From Paramacrobiotus metropolitanus (Eukaryota; Tardigrada; Eutardigrada; Parachela; Macrobiotidae): DNA of 64,000 bases. The notes beneath the pieces were generated by a model. It was not told the DNA's origin. It did not search any database and worked only from the letters and a program-made list of their open reading frames with translations. This document shows, piece by piece, positions 9,400-20,740 of this stretch. Location of the stretch: positions 434,001-498,000 of the forward strand of contig NW_026570306.1 of the NCBI RefSeq assembly GCF_019649055.1. Direction: 5' to 3'. Position numbers and translations under genes: made by a program. Within the stretch, counting starts at the first letter, position 1; every line of letters begins with the position of its first letter.

Positions 9400-10690
9400 T
9401 TGAATCTGGGGCTTTTTTTTTAAATTATTGTTATCATTTGTTATATCAATTTTCGAAGTTGGTTGGAAGACGTTATCGGCTGAAGCGTTAAAGAAACCAC
9501 CAAGAAACGACGTATCAATAATTCCGCAAAAACAGAACCCTGAAAAAGCTTTTGGCCGGGCACTTCAAAGAAAACGGCTGAAATTCGCAAACGCAGAGAC
9601 GTCTCGGAATAACCGCGTATACTGCGCAGTTACACCTCGCTGTGACCATAAATTAAGGAGTGGGTGATAATTAATTAATTAAATAATATTTATTTTAATT
9701 AGTTACTTTACTTCTAAATTATATTTTAACTTAACTCGTGTATTTTTAATAAAAACATTGTTTATACCGCTTGCGTAACTTACCTACAGAGTAGATACAG
9801 TAGATCATTTGCTCTTCATTACTTAATGTCAGTTGTTGTACAGCAACAACTGTTGTTGTAGTACAGCGATCGGAAGTTTACCGTGTTGCTATGCAAAACT
9901 TCCGATGGACTGGCATATTAAGCTTGAGTCATGTATTTTATTAAATTTCGGAATAGTTTGCAAAAGATTTTGCCGTCGAAAGGGAAAACCCGCCCTTCGC
10001 ACCCATTTATTTTTAATTTTTATCACAATGTTTATCGTGTATCATCATATTGTCTATCATTTATCTGGTCTATTAATAAAGGGGTCTGATCGCGGACGGT
10101 TACCTAAGCGGCATACTGACCAGCTTGGCCTTCAGTTGCCAAGTTCGGACATCGGTCTGCACTTCACCGCCTCTGCTGATCAACCCCATTTACGGCAAAC
10201 TGTTCTGGTCTCAAGATCGCGAAACGTTAATACCAAAATTTCATAACATAATAATAAATAATCGGCGTTTGTTATGAAGTCATTCGTAACAAACGACCAG
10301 TGAATTATGCAAACAGACAAATATTCAGGAATTTTCCAAGAACTGCACTAGGTGTCCATCAAAATCGGATTCTGCAAGCGCCGCTTAATTATATGAAAAT
10401 TAAACCGTCGTACAATGCAAAGGCACTCGAGATCTGTTTTGAGCGAAATACCTAACAAGTGTACACCTAGTTTTAGGCTTTTTCTGCACAATTCGACGCA
10501 CATGCAAGCCAAGACCCGTGGGCGAGGCTTTCCTTGTTGTTAAAATCCCTAGAACGCTTGGTCTTTCCATCCCTTGCAGTTATGATTTTAAAGCCGGGAA
10601 AATTAGAGCCATTTAAGTATTTAACCGACAATGTTCTGTTATACGTCTAATCGATAGTCGATACTAAACTACTTTTTAGTGGCTGCTTAT
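9400..10690. other. No assignable gene; AT-rich with short hairpins
   Basis: A 79-codon frame at 9428-9667 has protein-like composition but no recognisable motif. Small inverted repeats occur at 9830-9852 (CAGTTGTTG/CAACAACTG), 9870-9904 (CGGAAGTTT/AAACTTCCG) and 10264-10293 (GTTTGTTA/TAACAAAC). Nothing else is supported. Confidence 0.4.
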
Positions 10691-10842
10691 TTTGTGGAAA
10701 TTATAATATCGATTTCGAGGCTTTTAGCGTCTTCGAAGTTTACAGAGTGCAACTGAGTATCATAACTTAACAACTTTGTGGAAATTATAATGTCGATTTC
10801 CAGAGTCTTCTACAGCTTACTGAGTTTCATAACTTTCGCAAC
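10691..10842. repeat. Diverged tandem duplication, 84-bp period
   Basis: TTTGTGGAAATTATAAT at 10691 recurs at 10775, followed in both copies by CGATTTC and by related sequence ending ATAACTT. Confidence 0.65.
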
Positions 10843-10929
10843 GTACCTAAGAAGAATTAGAGCGCTCTCCGTTCATTCACTGAAACTTGAAACCAAATGA
10901 AACAGGGGGAAGTGATGATAGGTTTACCG

Positions 10930-12200
10930 TAAATCCACTACAGCAATACGAGACTAGACAGCAATACGCTATCCACACGCACGGATCAACAGGCGCAGGT
11001 GGAACGTTGTAGTACTTACTACACCGATCAGAAACACGCTGAGCATAATACAGTACTTCGTACAGTATTAAAAACGAAATTCTATGTTTGCGACCATGGG
11101 CACCGCTGCAATAGATTTGTTAATAACCTGAACTTCGATAACGCGTTCAAACTGCCGCATAAAAATGCGTGCAGGTGTCGCATAATTGCTGTGGATTGCT
11201 GGTTTGCATATTTATGTCATGCGGCACGCTGAACTCGTATTTGCTTAGCAACTGCGTCATAAAGCGGATGGAAAATACTGTGATCGAAAGAAGATAGAGG
11301 TTGTATTGATTATGCACTGTAACGACAAATAAGCCAATTTTGTTAAGCATTACGAGTACATAAAGTAAGTACTTATAAGTACACTTTGTATTGTTTTATG
11401 CTAATATTATTTTATTTTGTCTGATGCTGCTGTTTTGTTTAATGCTGTTTTTACTGTAGATGCATTTGTGCCTCGAGTAAGTACGTTTGCGGTTAGTCTG
11501 GCAGGCAAATGGACAGCAGTAGAACAGAAAATATTTACCTTTGATATACGTAAAAGTAACGTATAATGCAATGCCTTTGAAAGTATACTGTGTGCACACA
11601 GGTAATTGTTCAACTTTACCAGAAAAAGAACAATGCAGAAGTATGTAATTACGTAAGTATTCGTACAGTACTTTTCTGTATAAACGAAACATAAAAATTG
11701 TGTTCTAATGACCAGGCACAACGAAGTAAGTACCGTGTTAGACATTAAATACTGTATACGAAGATATCGCCCGTACAAAACCGTTGTCCGTTCATTGTAA
11801 CATTAAATTGACTGTAGAGTGCAAACCAAAAGGCTTCCGCCTTGAGCAAACACGAAAACTGTCGTTGTGGGCGGTTTTCGTGCTGCCTAATGCGGAATCC
11901 CAGGCGCCCTAGGTATTCGTCAAAAATACCGCTCGCATCGACATGAACAAAAGTGCGGAAGATGCTCAATGTTTATTCATGAACTAACAATGACATGTGG
12001 TAAAGCAGCAGAACTATCCAAAATGCACCTACGCTGAACATTTTTCTCTGATAATCCTGCGTGAGACCAATAGTACAGTATTATGATGTCCATTACAGTG
12101 CCCATTATGGGTATTACTTCAATGACCGATTGTACTCTACTAGACTGGTTTCGGCAACGGGTGGCACCAATAAAAACTTTTTTAACCCATACTCATCATT
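10930..12200. repeat. Interspersed hairpin repeat, copy A
   Basis: This copy carries the box CTTAGCAACTGC at 11244-11255 and the hairpin at 11832-11900, and ends in a stretch (about 12130-12170) resembling the end of copy B (GGCA..GGGTGGCACC). The upstream part resembles copies at 15.0 and 27.8 kb. Short open frames on both strands are not conserved between copies, so I treat the unit as non-coding. Confidence 0.6.
11832..11900. repeat. Hairpin module, copy 1 of 9
   Basis: An outer stem (GGCTTCCG with CGGAATCC) encloses an inner stem (CACGAAAAC with GGTTTTCGTG). In this copy the inner stem has the pairs G-C and C-G where other copies have C-C or shifted pairing, so pairing is kept with changed sequence. 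Confidence 0.8.
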
Positions 12201-13122
12201 TTTACGTTATTGACGTTTTCTTCAGCACGAAAACTGGTACCGTATCAAATCCCGCAATCGCGGCCGGCAGCGACGAAAAGCGCAAACCTTGCATCGCATT
12301 CATAAACGGCAAAGGGGAACGAACACAAACTTCCTAAAGATTTCTTTAAAGAATTTGGAAGATCGCCTCTTAGTTGCATCGGGAGGATAAAAATAATAAA
12401 CGCTGCGAGCAGTTTTTCCAAGACGACGACATCGTTTACTTAGGAAATGGTAATTAATCGCTATGTCGGTGCGATTTTCACCGGTGCATCAATGAAGCTC
12501 CGAAATCCATTGAAAAAATCGAGTATATGGGATAACGGGAGAAATAATTGTCTTGAATTTTTAAGTGCGAGGGACTGCCGGAGATTAGGCCAGTATCTGT
12601 AGTGGGTCAGAAAAACTATGTGCCGTGAAATCCTTTGCTGGGAAACGGCTGCTTTTCTTACAGTCGGGTTCTCGGATATATGCTCTACGTATTTTCCTGA
12701 GTTCTGTATCTCGAAGCGGATAGTCAGAATGTAAGTAATAATAGTACAAAATAGCATAATTTACTATAAGTACTCGTAACCAACGTGCTGCACAGGCTGT
12801 GAAAATAACTATTTTCTGAAAATGGACGAGCCTCTGTCAAACCGGGCAGGATTTTAGATCAGACCAAACGGCGTTGAAATCGGTCAAAAAGTCGGCGCAA
12901 ATTAGCAACTGGTCTTTTATACCTGGAAACAACACACGGTCATCTCAGTGCCACTACACTAGTATCATGCAGCGTTCACTTAATGTTCCACAGAACCGCT
13001 TTGCGTATTGAAAAAAGCGAAATCGTCGATAGCGAAACGATTAACAGGTCACGCATAACTCAATCACTATTAAGTACCTCCAAAGGCAGCTGAAAGGACT
13101 ACGCCCAACTGAGACCTGTTAA

Positions 13123-13290
13123 TGGCATGGCAGAGATTTACCTATCCACGACGATCACAATCACAAACTGTCAAGCAGCATATCCCAGGATATTCCGGAA
13201 AATAGGAGACTGTCTGCGACAGCGGCTCTAGTAGAAACCATTCGGGCAGCTAAGGTACGCGGTACGCGACCGCCCCAAACCATGTCTTAT
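13123..13290 (+). pseudogene. C-C-H-H zinc-finger (MULE/FLYWCH-like) fragment 1
   Basis: The frame reads WHGRDLPIHDDHNHKL and then ENRRLSAT, matching the homologous fragments near 13.9, 27.3 and 31.6 kb. A stop (TAA) lies just before the first Trp codon and no start is present. The D-H-N-H-K histidine pair fits the C-X(n)-C-X(n)-H-X-H fingers that precede MULE transposase domains. The family name is inferred. Confidence 0.45.
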
Positions 13291-13548
13291 TTTCTCGTCT
13301 GGCGGACAGCAAAGAGTTACCGAATTCGAAAATTATCGATTTATGAACTATCAGTTTATTAAATATGATATTAAAATTAATAACGTAATACTCCACGGCA
13401 GGTATACAGCCAAGGTCAAATATTCTATTATTTCCGAATAAATTTTTTGATATATAGCCGGTATTGTATACAAGCCGGCACAATTAAGCTGCCTACCGGT
13501 ATTCGTAACGGTTGTGATTGGTAATTTTGTACTACTTGTTACTCTAAA

Positions 13549-14080
13549 ATGGACTCGACTCTGCTTAAAACTGGAGACTGCTTTATGTCCTACGCAGCAG
13601 CTGTAAAAGCTGTCCAAGACTGGGGAAAACTGACCAATCAAGTTTTCGTAAACCCAGGAGGAAACGCAAGGATATCGAAAACTCATCCGCACCATGCAAC
13701 TTTTCCATACAGCTCCGCTCGACTAATCCGTAAACTGGGAGACGACCATCGTCCAAACCGTAAAAACGAGCAGATTTCCCACAACTCCATCCCAACGGCG
13801 CTCAAGAGTGTTGCAAAATGCATACGCTCATCTGAAGCTTTTTAACGGTATGCTGGAAATGGTACATCTTCCAAAGTAGACGATCACAAGCTCACAAACA
13901 GCGTAGCCCAGCATATCCTGGAAAACCGAAGACTGTCCGCGACGGAAGTTGACACCGTCGAACCGCTGGTTATCAAACGTGAACCGTCCCGGATCATCGC
14001 GGGCACCATCAACACGACGCGTCGGTCGAAGGGAATGTTCGGTACAGTCATAACGAAATATAAATATTTTCAAATTTTCA
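13549..14080 (+). pseudogene. C-C-H-H zinc-finger (MULE/FLYWCH-like) fragment 2
   Basis: The first half (to 13845) reads NQVFVNPGGNA and SSARLIRKLGDD, parallel to DQFFVKPGGNA and SSVRLVCNKAG at 31.4 kb. The first zinc-ligand Cys is lost in this copy (RLIRK versus RLVCN). After a frameshift the second half reads VDDHKLTNS, NRRLSATE and GTVITKY, parallel to the 31.6 and 27.3 kb copies. The copy is therefore frameshifted and has damaged ligands. Fragment 1 lies 260 bp upstream on the same strand. Confidence 0.5.
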
Positions 14081-14119
14081 ATTAACGGACAAGAATTCCC
14101 AAGGAAAAACGACACAGGA

Positions 14120-14950
14120 GCTCTCGCGCGTAGATCCGACCATTATTTAACGCTAGTGGCGATGATAAATTGCCGTAAGCTTGGTGTAGTGCCTTAGTGA
14201 ATCCCACGGTCGTGCTTGTTCGCTGACAATACTGGCATTCGAGTGGTAACCAGTTTTAGAATCAAGTGATAAAGTCGGACAAAATTCGAATCGGCAAGGG
14301 AGCGCTTGAAATTTTGTACTAATTCTTTTCCAAACATTTAAAAAACTGTAAGTTCTGCTCTAGACACCTGCTTCACAAATTACGATTAAAATAGTGTCAG
14401 ATGTGCATGTGACCTTTCACATAGCAACCGTGTTCAGCTGTATGTTTTGGTTCGCTGATCAGATTAGTCAGACCTAGCGAGTACTAATAAATATCTATAT
14501 TTATTACTATGCCGTGACAAAGAGTCAACGAAAAGTTCCGATACGACGCCACCAAGGAAGCGAATCTGTATATTACCGAAGAAACCACAATAAAGCCCAC
14601 CCAACATGTGACGATTTGCGAATCATCCTTGAAGAAACTATACGATATCCCAAAATCGAACCAAAACGCGGACCCGCGTAATATATTATTATTACGAAAC
14701 ACCGGAACCTCAGTTGCCTGCGCCTCTGCGGTAGACTTTTCAAAAACTTGCAGAGTTTCACAACTTGCATATGAGTACATACCTTTGGGAAACAATCAAA
14801 AGGCACTCGTAGTCAAACCTAGTTGTTCCAACGTTGCATGGAGCAGTGGTTAGTTACTTCTGCAATTCTGCATACGTCGTATAGCGGCAGCACAGTGGCA
14901 GAAGTGGAGGAGGGTCTTGGGCATTAAAAAATGCATTTTTACTCTGAAAT
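14120..14950. other. No supported gene
   Basis: Short overlapping frames occur on both strands (longest about 100 codons) without motifs or homologous copies in the window. Nothing is assigned. Confidence 0.4.
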
Positions 14951-16300
14951 CTAAATCACTACAACTGGAGTGAATTAAAAAAAGTTATGTAAAACGAACA
15001 CGAGATTAGGCAATACGCAGTCAACACGAATTGCGAAAGGGTTTAGTACGTACTGCTCCAGTCTGAGTGCACTGATCGGAATGCGTATTCCGAAATGCCA
15101 CGCGGAGACCGCGTGTGCAAGTTGTAGTAAATTTTGTAATATTGCCAGCAACCCAAAACTGCAGCATAAAAATTCGGTATATGATTGTTGTGGCATTGCT
15201 CGCTTTAATACGCATGTGATGCGGCACTTAGCAACTGCTTTGTAAACGATCGAAAAGTGGTTATGGCTAGTTTGTCGCAGTATAACAAAAATGGCCTGAA
15301 ATCTAAATAGCCAGCTGCCGATATAACCGCAAAGACTGCGGCACACAGGGCAAAACATAAACTTTACGCTGTAGCAGCAATAATTATCAAGAGGTACGAG
15401 TAAAAACCAGACAATGTCATATTTCTTGCGTGCTGAAGCGATAAATAAATTTAATTGCTGCATCAACTTAGCTTACCTAACGCACATCAAATTATGGGAT
15501 CGTTTTGTTTTGTTGTGCTGTTACACAGGCAGCAATAAAGTACTTTAATATTGTATGTAAGGAGAACGGACAGCAATAAATACCGATAAAAAATAGTTGC
15601 AAACTTGCAATTAATAGGGTATACCTGCACACTCACTTTTAGAAGTACTGTATACAATAACTTTAAGCATTGCAGTAATGCTTTTAAAATTATAAAGATT
15701 TACGACTGTACGCGTACAGTGTTCCTGCGTAAGTAATTACTCCTGATTTATAAGAAAAAGGACAATGCAGAAGTTATGACTGTACGTATCCACACCATGT
15801 GACAGTACTTTTACGGTGAAAACCAAACATTATTGCGTTTTAATATCCAGAAAGCGATCAGCTCGTGGTAAACTTTATTGAAAGATATCGACTGGACAAT
15901 TGAATGCAAAAACTTATCGTCCGGTTACTGCAATTATTGCCACATACTTTTCACTTTTGGCCTAAGTGAACCCATGTGAATTATTGGTCAAAAAGCTTCC
16001 GCTTCAAGCAGACAAAAAAAACTGCCAATATAGACGGTTTTTGTGCTGCCTAATGCGGAATCCCAAGCATTTCAACAATTCACCAGAAAATTAAAGAAAT
16101 ACCGTTCGCACAATGAATAACAAAATGCTGACGACGCTGTTGAATGTACTAATAAAGACAACTACTTGTTTTGATTCGTCAAAATTACCAAACGTGCACG
16201 TAAACTGACCTTATTTCTCTAACACTGGTACGGGAATCCATAGTACTTCACTGCTGATTTCGGCATCAGGTGGCACCGGTAAGAATTTTTATCATTTCTC
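14951..16300. repeat. Interspersed hairpin repeat, copy B
   Basis: It begins with ACTACAACTGGAGTGAATT, close to ATTACAACTGGAATGAATT at 27.71 kb. The box CTTAGCAACTGC is at 15227-15238 and the hairpin at 15994-16063. It ends near TTTCGGCATCAGGTGGCACC at about 16257-16276, similar to the end of copy A. This is the most complete copy and shows a unit length of about 1.3 kb. Confidence 0.65.
15994..16063. repeat. Hairpin module, copy 2 of 9
   Basis: The outer arms are AGCTTCCGC and GCGGAATCC. The inner arm is expanded to a run of eight A opposite TTTTT. Confidence 0.75.
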
Positions 16301-16349
16301 AGCAGCTTTACTTCCGATGTACTTCTCAGCAGCTTAACTTCCGATGTAC
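16296..16349. repeat. Two-copy tandem repeat, about 27-bp unit
   Basis: TTCTCAGCAGCTT.ACTTCCGATGTAC occurs twice in succession just after repeat copy B. Confidence 0.7.
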
Positions 16350-17027
16350 CACAAAGTTACACTTTGTAAAGATTTCATCGTTACATCGGCCGGCAGATAT
16401 ATTCGCCAGTTTCAGCCTCCATGAACTTCAAGGTTTTAAAAAAGCAGAGATCAATCCCGTCATTTTATATATTGCATTTGTCTGCTCTTTGAAATCGTAT
16501 TTCAATTTATTTTATTAAATTGTATTTTTACTTGTTGTTTACTGATAAGTGCGTCATACGTCACTTGGCTAGCCATTTTGCATCCATTTTACACTATTAT
16601 TCTTCTCGCTAGTTTCTGCATGTAAACACATCAAAAGATCACTTCTTTTGTTAAATAACCTCAGATGCACAATGTGGTGTGTTGTGGTATGCACATGTAA
16701 AAGGTCATTGATATTTATAGTATCGTGACATTGATGCGTGGCAGCAGAATGATGATCAGTCTGCTGCGAGTCAAAAAAAAATAAATCTGTATCCTGGAAG
16801 TACGTACTCGTCAGTACTTTACATACATAGAATACACACAAACACCACACACAACAATTCTGAATACATGATTATACTAATACTATGAAGGAATTTCATA
16901 TCTGGCCGCGGCAGAAATTGTTGTTAGTAATTCTAAATTGTTGGTTATTCTACGTTACTGCTAGTTTAGTATCTTTGTTGGTGTTGTTTTGTAGGGCCGG
17001 TGGCTTATTATCCCGGTAGAAAAACTG

Positions 17028-17337
17028 CCAGGCCGAAAAGAATTTTATTGTACTCGTATGTACATATGACGCGGAAAATACAGCAACGCCTGCAGGTGCG
17101 GTTTCGCTACTAGCAGTTTTTCGGAAGATCACTGATTTCCGCAGGAAAACAAAAGGTGTAACCTATGTGTGGTTTTCGATAAACTACCAGGGCGAAAAGA
17201 ATTTTATGGTACCTATGAGGCGGAAAATGTGGGAATGCCTGCAGGTCCGGTGTCGCTGGATGCGATTTTTCGTAAAATCACTTATTTCCACAGGAAAACA
17301 AAAGGTGTATATGTGTGGTTTTCGAAAGACGCATTTG
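17028..17337. repeat. Tandem duplication, 159-bp offset
   Basis: Two adjacent diverged copies (about 17028-17183 and 17187-17337) share GGCGAAAAGAATTTTAT-like starts, GCGGAAAAT and TTTCC.CAGGAAAACAAAAG. Only the second copy is open within the following ORF, so duplication preceded or accompanied decay of the first. Confidence 0.75.
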
Positions 17338-17567
17338 AAGAATTCTGTAAATCCGAAGATATTGAAACAGAAGGCGGTATAAAATACGAAGTTGCGCTTG
17401 GCAAAGTATGTATGAATATACACGGAACTGAGTGTGGGGAAGAGGCCGTTCGTTCACTTGGAGAGGGAATTATTAATATATGCCGGTGGTATCTAAACAA
17501 CCGTGGTCAGGGCGAAAGAATTGTTACATTATGCGTTGACGTTCCGGTCGCTATTTCTAAGCGATAA
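17169..17567 (+). CDS. Unrecognised ORF (132 codons), probably part of an older gene
   Basis: The frame has protein-like composition: a mixed N-terminus derived from the 159-bp duplication, then FSKDAFEEFCKSEDIE, a Gly-rich middle and a hydrophobic C-terminus (IVTLCVDVPVAISKR). A second frame (17503-17739) continues with protein-like sequence (RLCPGPFATFRIVNEASEYE), which suggests one frameshifted gene reaching about 17.75 kb. It lies downstream of repeat copy B, as other unknown ORFs lie downstream of other copies. I recognise no family and propose no function. Confidence 0.35.
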   Translation: MVFDKLPGRKEFYGTYEAENVGMPAGPVSLDAIFRKITYFHRKTKGVYVWFSKDAFEEFCKSEDIETEGGIKYEVALGKVCMNIHGTECGEEAVRSLGEGIINICRWYLNNRGQGERIVTLCVDVPVAISKR

Positions 17568-18050
17568 TGTCAGTTGCGGAATTCGGCACATTAAGGATCC
17601 TGTAATGTTAACAGAGGAGCAAATTATACGTCTATGTCCGGGACCATTTGCTACTTTCCGTATTGTCAATGAAGCATCGGAATATGAAAGTCACCAGTTT
17701 TCTAATCATGCGTCATTTTCGATAGTCTGGACTCTGTAGGGACTTCGATTGTCGTAAAGTTGGATTATGTATGGACGTACGTCACCGAACGCTGCAAAAC
17801 TGAAGGCAGAAGCACAATATATGAATCAGCAAAAATCATCAAAGCCTTGGGAAAAAATCGAGAAAAGTTTCAGATAAAGGTTTCTTCATTGCGGTAATAC
17901 AACAGGATCCATGTTTCATTTTTTCAGCATATAGAAATAAGGAAAATATACTGTTAGCTATTCTGAATTCTAAAGGGCCGCCAGATGGAACCTGTTTTGC
18001 AGAAACAGAAATCGCAAACACTCCGCGTTTCTAAAACCTCACAATAGGTT

Positions 18051-18434
18051 TTGAAAACGCGACATTCATTCGATCAAAACAAACCCAGAACCTTGAAGGA
18101 TTGCCTTGTCGATCCTGTACACGAATGTACGATCTTACACGCGACAGCTAACACCTTCGTGGACTGGAAAATGAATCGTAGAATATTGCAAATTTCGCCC
18201 AGCGAAACCATGAATTTGAACGAAACGGCTATTCCAGGGATGATTTTGAAAATTATTATGGGGTTTACGGAACATTCACTGAGATGCATAATGAGCACAA
18301 ATTATGTCCATCCTTCAATTACAGTATGGAATTTCTCCGCACCTACCCAGAGTGCTGGGTTATTTTACCAAAAACTAGAGAGAGTGGAAATCGAAAATTT
18401 GCTGGGAGATACGGTATATTTCCCAAGACACTGA
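18051..18434 (+). CDS. Unrecognised ORF (127 codons)
   Basis: An open frame with balanced composition (for example CTILHATANTFVDWKMNRR and VYFPRH at the end). It has no signal peptide, transmembrane segment or known motif. It probably belongs with the preceding unknown ORF as part of one decayed element between repeat copy B and the Gypsy RT fragment at 18.68 kb. Confidence 0.3.
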   Translation: MKTRHSFDQNKPRTLKDCLVDPVHECTILHATANTFVDWKMNRRILQISPSETMNLNETAIPGMILKIIMGFTEHSLRCIMSTNYVHPSITVWNFSAPTQSAGLFYQKLERVEIENLLGDTVYFPRH

Positions 18435-18675
18435 AGCCATGTCGGCACATTTTTGTTCCGCACGTGTACACATATTCATATGGGATATTTTCAGTTTTAT
18501 ACTCAATTAGTTTTTGTTCTGTATGCATTAGCCGTATCAAACATTTTAATCATGCAGGTATGCGATATCTAGTTGCGCTGAAATTATTCTTAATGATGAT
18601 TAGATTAACGTGACACTAAAAATAAGTTAATATTAAACGGTGCAATCACTATCATCGGAGGTCAGAACTCAGAAG

Positions 18676-18890
18676 TTCAGTAAGATTGATTTGAAAGAAG
18701 CTATTCGCAAATTGAACTTGATGAAGAAAGTGCGAATTGGGTGGAGATAAATACGCATAAAGGGTTGTTTCGTTATAACCGCCTCCCGTTCGGGGTTGCT
18801 AGTGCGCCATGTATTTTTCAACAATTAATGGAAAGTATACTGCAAGGCTACGATGGCGTGGCTATTTACTTGGATGACATAATAGTTACT
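18676..18890 (+). pseudogene. Ty3/Gypsy reverse transcriptase, first fragment
   Basis: Translation gives FSKIDLKEA, then after a one-base deletion near 18704 gives INTHKGLFRYNRLPFGVA and the catalytic box YLDDIIVT. These are RT motifs A-C of Ty3/Gypsy elements; YLDD is the polymerase active site. The frame is interrupted directly after YLDDIIVT by a 535-bp insertion. Gag, protease and RT fingers are missing upstream. Confidence 0.85.
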
Positions 18891-19425
18891 CTGAGTTCAG
18901 GCTGCGAGTGCACGGCCCGCAAGGCCTGTGTGCGAAGTGCTTGGCTGAGGCAGCAATACCACCACGGAGACGGGCACGGGAGATGGAGGATCACAATACC
19001 ACCCTGGCTACTCAGTAACGGCTTGGACTGAAAAGCCTGTGATGTCCGCAGCACCAATCGTGCCAAATGGAAGGAGACAGGGAGATCAGTCGAAGCAGAG
19101 GATTGGCGCCTTCCCTAGAGATGTGCTTGCTACCTGTTTAGAATTCTCTTAGTCTGGTTCTGTTGAACGTCTTGCTCTGCCCGAGCCGGTTAGCGCCATT
19201 GCGCGTTAAAATAAAGCTGGCGCTCGCGTTTGCGAGCTGCTGCATACGATCTGTCTGTTGCAGTGTTATAGCCTCCATTGTAACTCTGCGTGAATGAATT
19301 ACCGTACTTTGCACAAAATGTTCTGTCTGTCACCTGATTAATAATGCATTGCTGAACATGTAAACCGAGCCGTTTTCGAAACAACTAGCCGCATAAAGCA
19401 ATCGCAAAGTACCGGCTGTGTTTTT
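18891..19425. mobile_element. 535-bp insertion inside the RT, with near-identical flanking repeats
   Basis: AATAGTTACT at 18881-18890 and AATAGTAACT at 19426-19435 flank the insert, consistent with a target duplication of about 10 bp carrying one mismatch. RT homology resumes exactly at the second repeat (VTG-KDDAEH). The insert has no obvious TIRs. A short stretch near 19040-19110 reads like the basic C-terminal end of a non-LTR RT (RAKWKETG), so a truncated non-LTR origin is possible but weak. Confidence 0.55.
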
Positions 19426-19680
19426 AATAGTAACTGGTAAAGATGATGCTGAACATTTGAGGAATTTAAAAGCGGTGCTGAAACGATTAGAGAAATGCGG
19501 GTTAACAGTGAAAAAGGAAAAGTGTGGGTTTATGATAGATTCGATCATCGAGTATCTGGGATTTATTATTGACAAAAATGGGCGTCATATTTCGCAAGAG
19601 AAAGCGAAAGCCTTCGCTTTGAAGAGAAGTTTTTTTCGCTTCGCTTCGCAAGAGAAAGCGAAGGCCGCATCAATGCCTAG
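19426..19680 (+). pseudogene. Ty3/Gypsy RT thumb fragment
   Basis: Continues the RT after the insertion: KDDAEHLRNLKAVLKRLEK, GLTVKKEKCGFM, YLGFIIDKNGRHIS, QEKAKA, all typical of the RT palm/thumb. It then degenerates into a local duplication (QEKAKA occurs twice) and a perfect palindrome, and the normal connection to RNase H is lost. Confidence 0.85.
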
Positions 19681-19692
19681 GCATTGATGCGG
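19665..19692. repeat. Perfect 28-bp palindrome plus downstream direct repeat
   Basis: The 14-bp arms meet with no spacer at CCTAGG. A 20-bp direct repeat (CGATGTTATCAGACAAGTGT at 19702 and 19728) follows at once. Both interrupt the RT-RNase H coding sequence. Confidence 0.9.
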
Positions 19693-19764
19693 ATGCCACA
19701 TCGATGTTATCAGACAAGTGTTCTTACCGATGTTATCAGACAAGTGTGCCGTCTTCCATGAGCT

Positions 19765-20052
19765 GTTAAAGAAAGAAGTCGAGTGGTAGTGTGGTACTGG
19801 AGCGATGAATGTCAGCACAAGTTTTTAGACATTAAGAAAGACAGCAGCCACGCATTTAGTGCATTACGACCCAAAGGTTATGCTAGTACTGTATTAGCAG
19901 CTGACGCTTCACAGTACGGTATAGGCGCAGTGCTTAGCCATCGCTATGCAGGTGGAAGTGAGAAACCAATAGCACACGTGTCAAAGACGTTGTCAACAGC
20001 AGAGCGTAACTATGGGCAGATCGAAAAGGAAGCACTTGGTTTTGGCAGATAA
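19765..20052 (+). pseudogene. Ty3/Gypsy RNase H fragment
   Basis: After a small duplication near 19783 the frame gives WYWSDECQHKFLDIKK, then ADASQYGIGAVLSH, KPIAHVSKTLS and ERNYGQIEKEAL. These are the tether and RNase H motifs of Ty3/Gypsy Pol, including the first catalytic Asp (ADAS) and the acidic EKEAL segment. The frame ends at 20052 and no integrase follows. Confidence 0.85.
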
Positions 20053-20255
20053 GTTCTAAGTCGAGAATCACGAGAATAATTAGCAGTGGTATTACAAGCA
20101 ATTTTAATTTTAGGTCGTATAGCTACTTCCGGTCAATAACATATATTAGTCGTATGGCAACGCAAAGTATTTTGTAAAGTCAGATGAGAATTTTTTGAGT
20201 ACCGGTCGGGATTTTTTTTTAAAGTTAATAAACAAAAGCTGAGTGAATTGGTGAC

Positions 20256-20666
20256 ATGCCACCTCTATTGCGTAAGCAAATAACGTTTGAGTACGCCAAT
20301 GCGCCATATTATCGTAGGGCACCACGTCGGTGCTACCGATGTGGATCTACTGGACACATTCAACGGTACTGTGACCGTTTTGTCAATAATGACAACTGGC
20401 GCCGCACGCCATCATTCTGCGTTACTTTTCTATCGGAGGCAATCAAAGAAACAAACGAGCAGAAGTCTCCGGGAGTGGAGATCGCTGTCCAGGCAGGAGA
20501 ACCCGCACCTGTGGCGGCGGTCGCCAACGCAGTGGCCGAAATAAATTTGGATGATTATGATGATTATGGTGATGATTACCAGGATGGGGATGCAAGCGCG
20601 GGAGACGTGAATATGAACGTTGAAAATAATTTAATAATACTATTATTATTATTATTAAGAATATGA
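20256..20666 (+). CDS. CCHC zinc-knuckle ORF with acidic tail (136 codons)
   Basis: A basic Tyr/Arg-rich N-terminus leads into a canonical zinc knuckle CX2CX4HX4C (C26, C29, H34, C39: CYRCGSTGHIQRYC). An Ala/Pro stretch and a strongly acidic Asp/Tyr-rich tail (DDYDDYGDDYQDGD, DVNMNVENN) follow; the last residues fall into a TAT/ATT microsatellite. The knuckle indicates a Gag/nucleocapsid-like nucleic-acid-binding protein. Its place between RNase H and the polypurine tract/LTR is unusual for a Gypsy Gag. It may be a separate nested Gag fragment. Confidence 0.6.
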   Translation: MPPLLRKQITFEYANAPYYRRAPRRCYRCGSTGHIQRYCDRFVNNDNWRRTPSFCVTFLSEAIKETNEQKSPGVEIAVQAGEPAPVAAVANAVAEINLDDYDDYGDDYQDGDASAGDVNMNVENNLIILLLLLLRI

Positions 20667-20705
20667 GCGCTGAATTAATATTATATTATTATTATTTTTT
20701 TATAT
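20622..20705. repeat. ATT/TTA microsatellite
   Basis: Runs of TTA/ATT triplets; the first run extends the preceding ORF with Leu codons, so the true C-terminus of that protein is probably earlier. Confidence 0.8.
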
Positions 20706-20731
20706 TTTTGGATAGTTGTATACATACGACT

Positions 20732-20740
20732 AAAGGGAGG
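20732..20740 (+). promoter_or_regulatory. Polypurine tract of an LTR element
   Basis: AAAGGGAGG directly precedes TGTGACGTTG. A purine run abutting TGT is the standard layout for plus-strand priming and the start of a 3' LTR. Confidence 0.55.

Noticed and set aside
11147-11969. Minus-strand ORFs in repeat copy A as a gene
   Set aside because: The homologous positions in other repeat copies are not open in the same frame.
13828-14115. Minus-strand 95-codon ORF
   Set aside because: Antisense to a zinc-finger pseudogene whose plus-strand reading has homologous copies.
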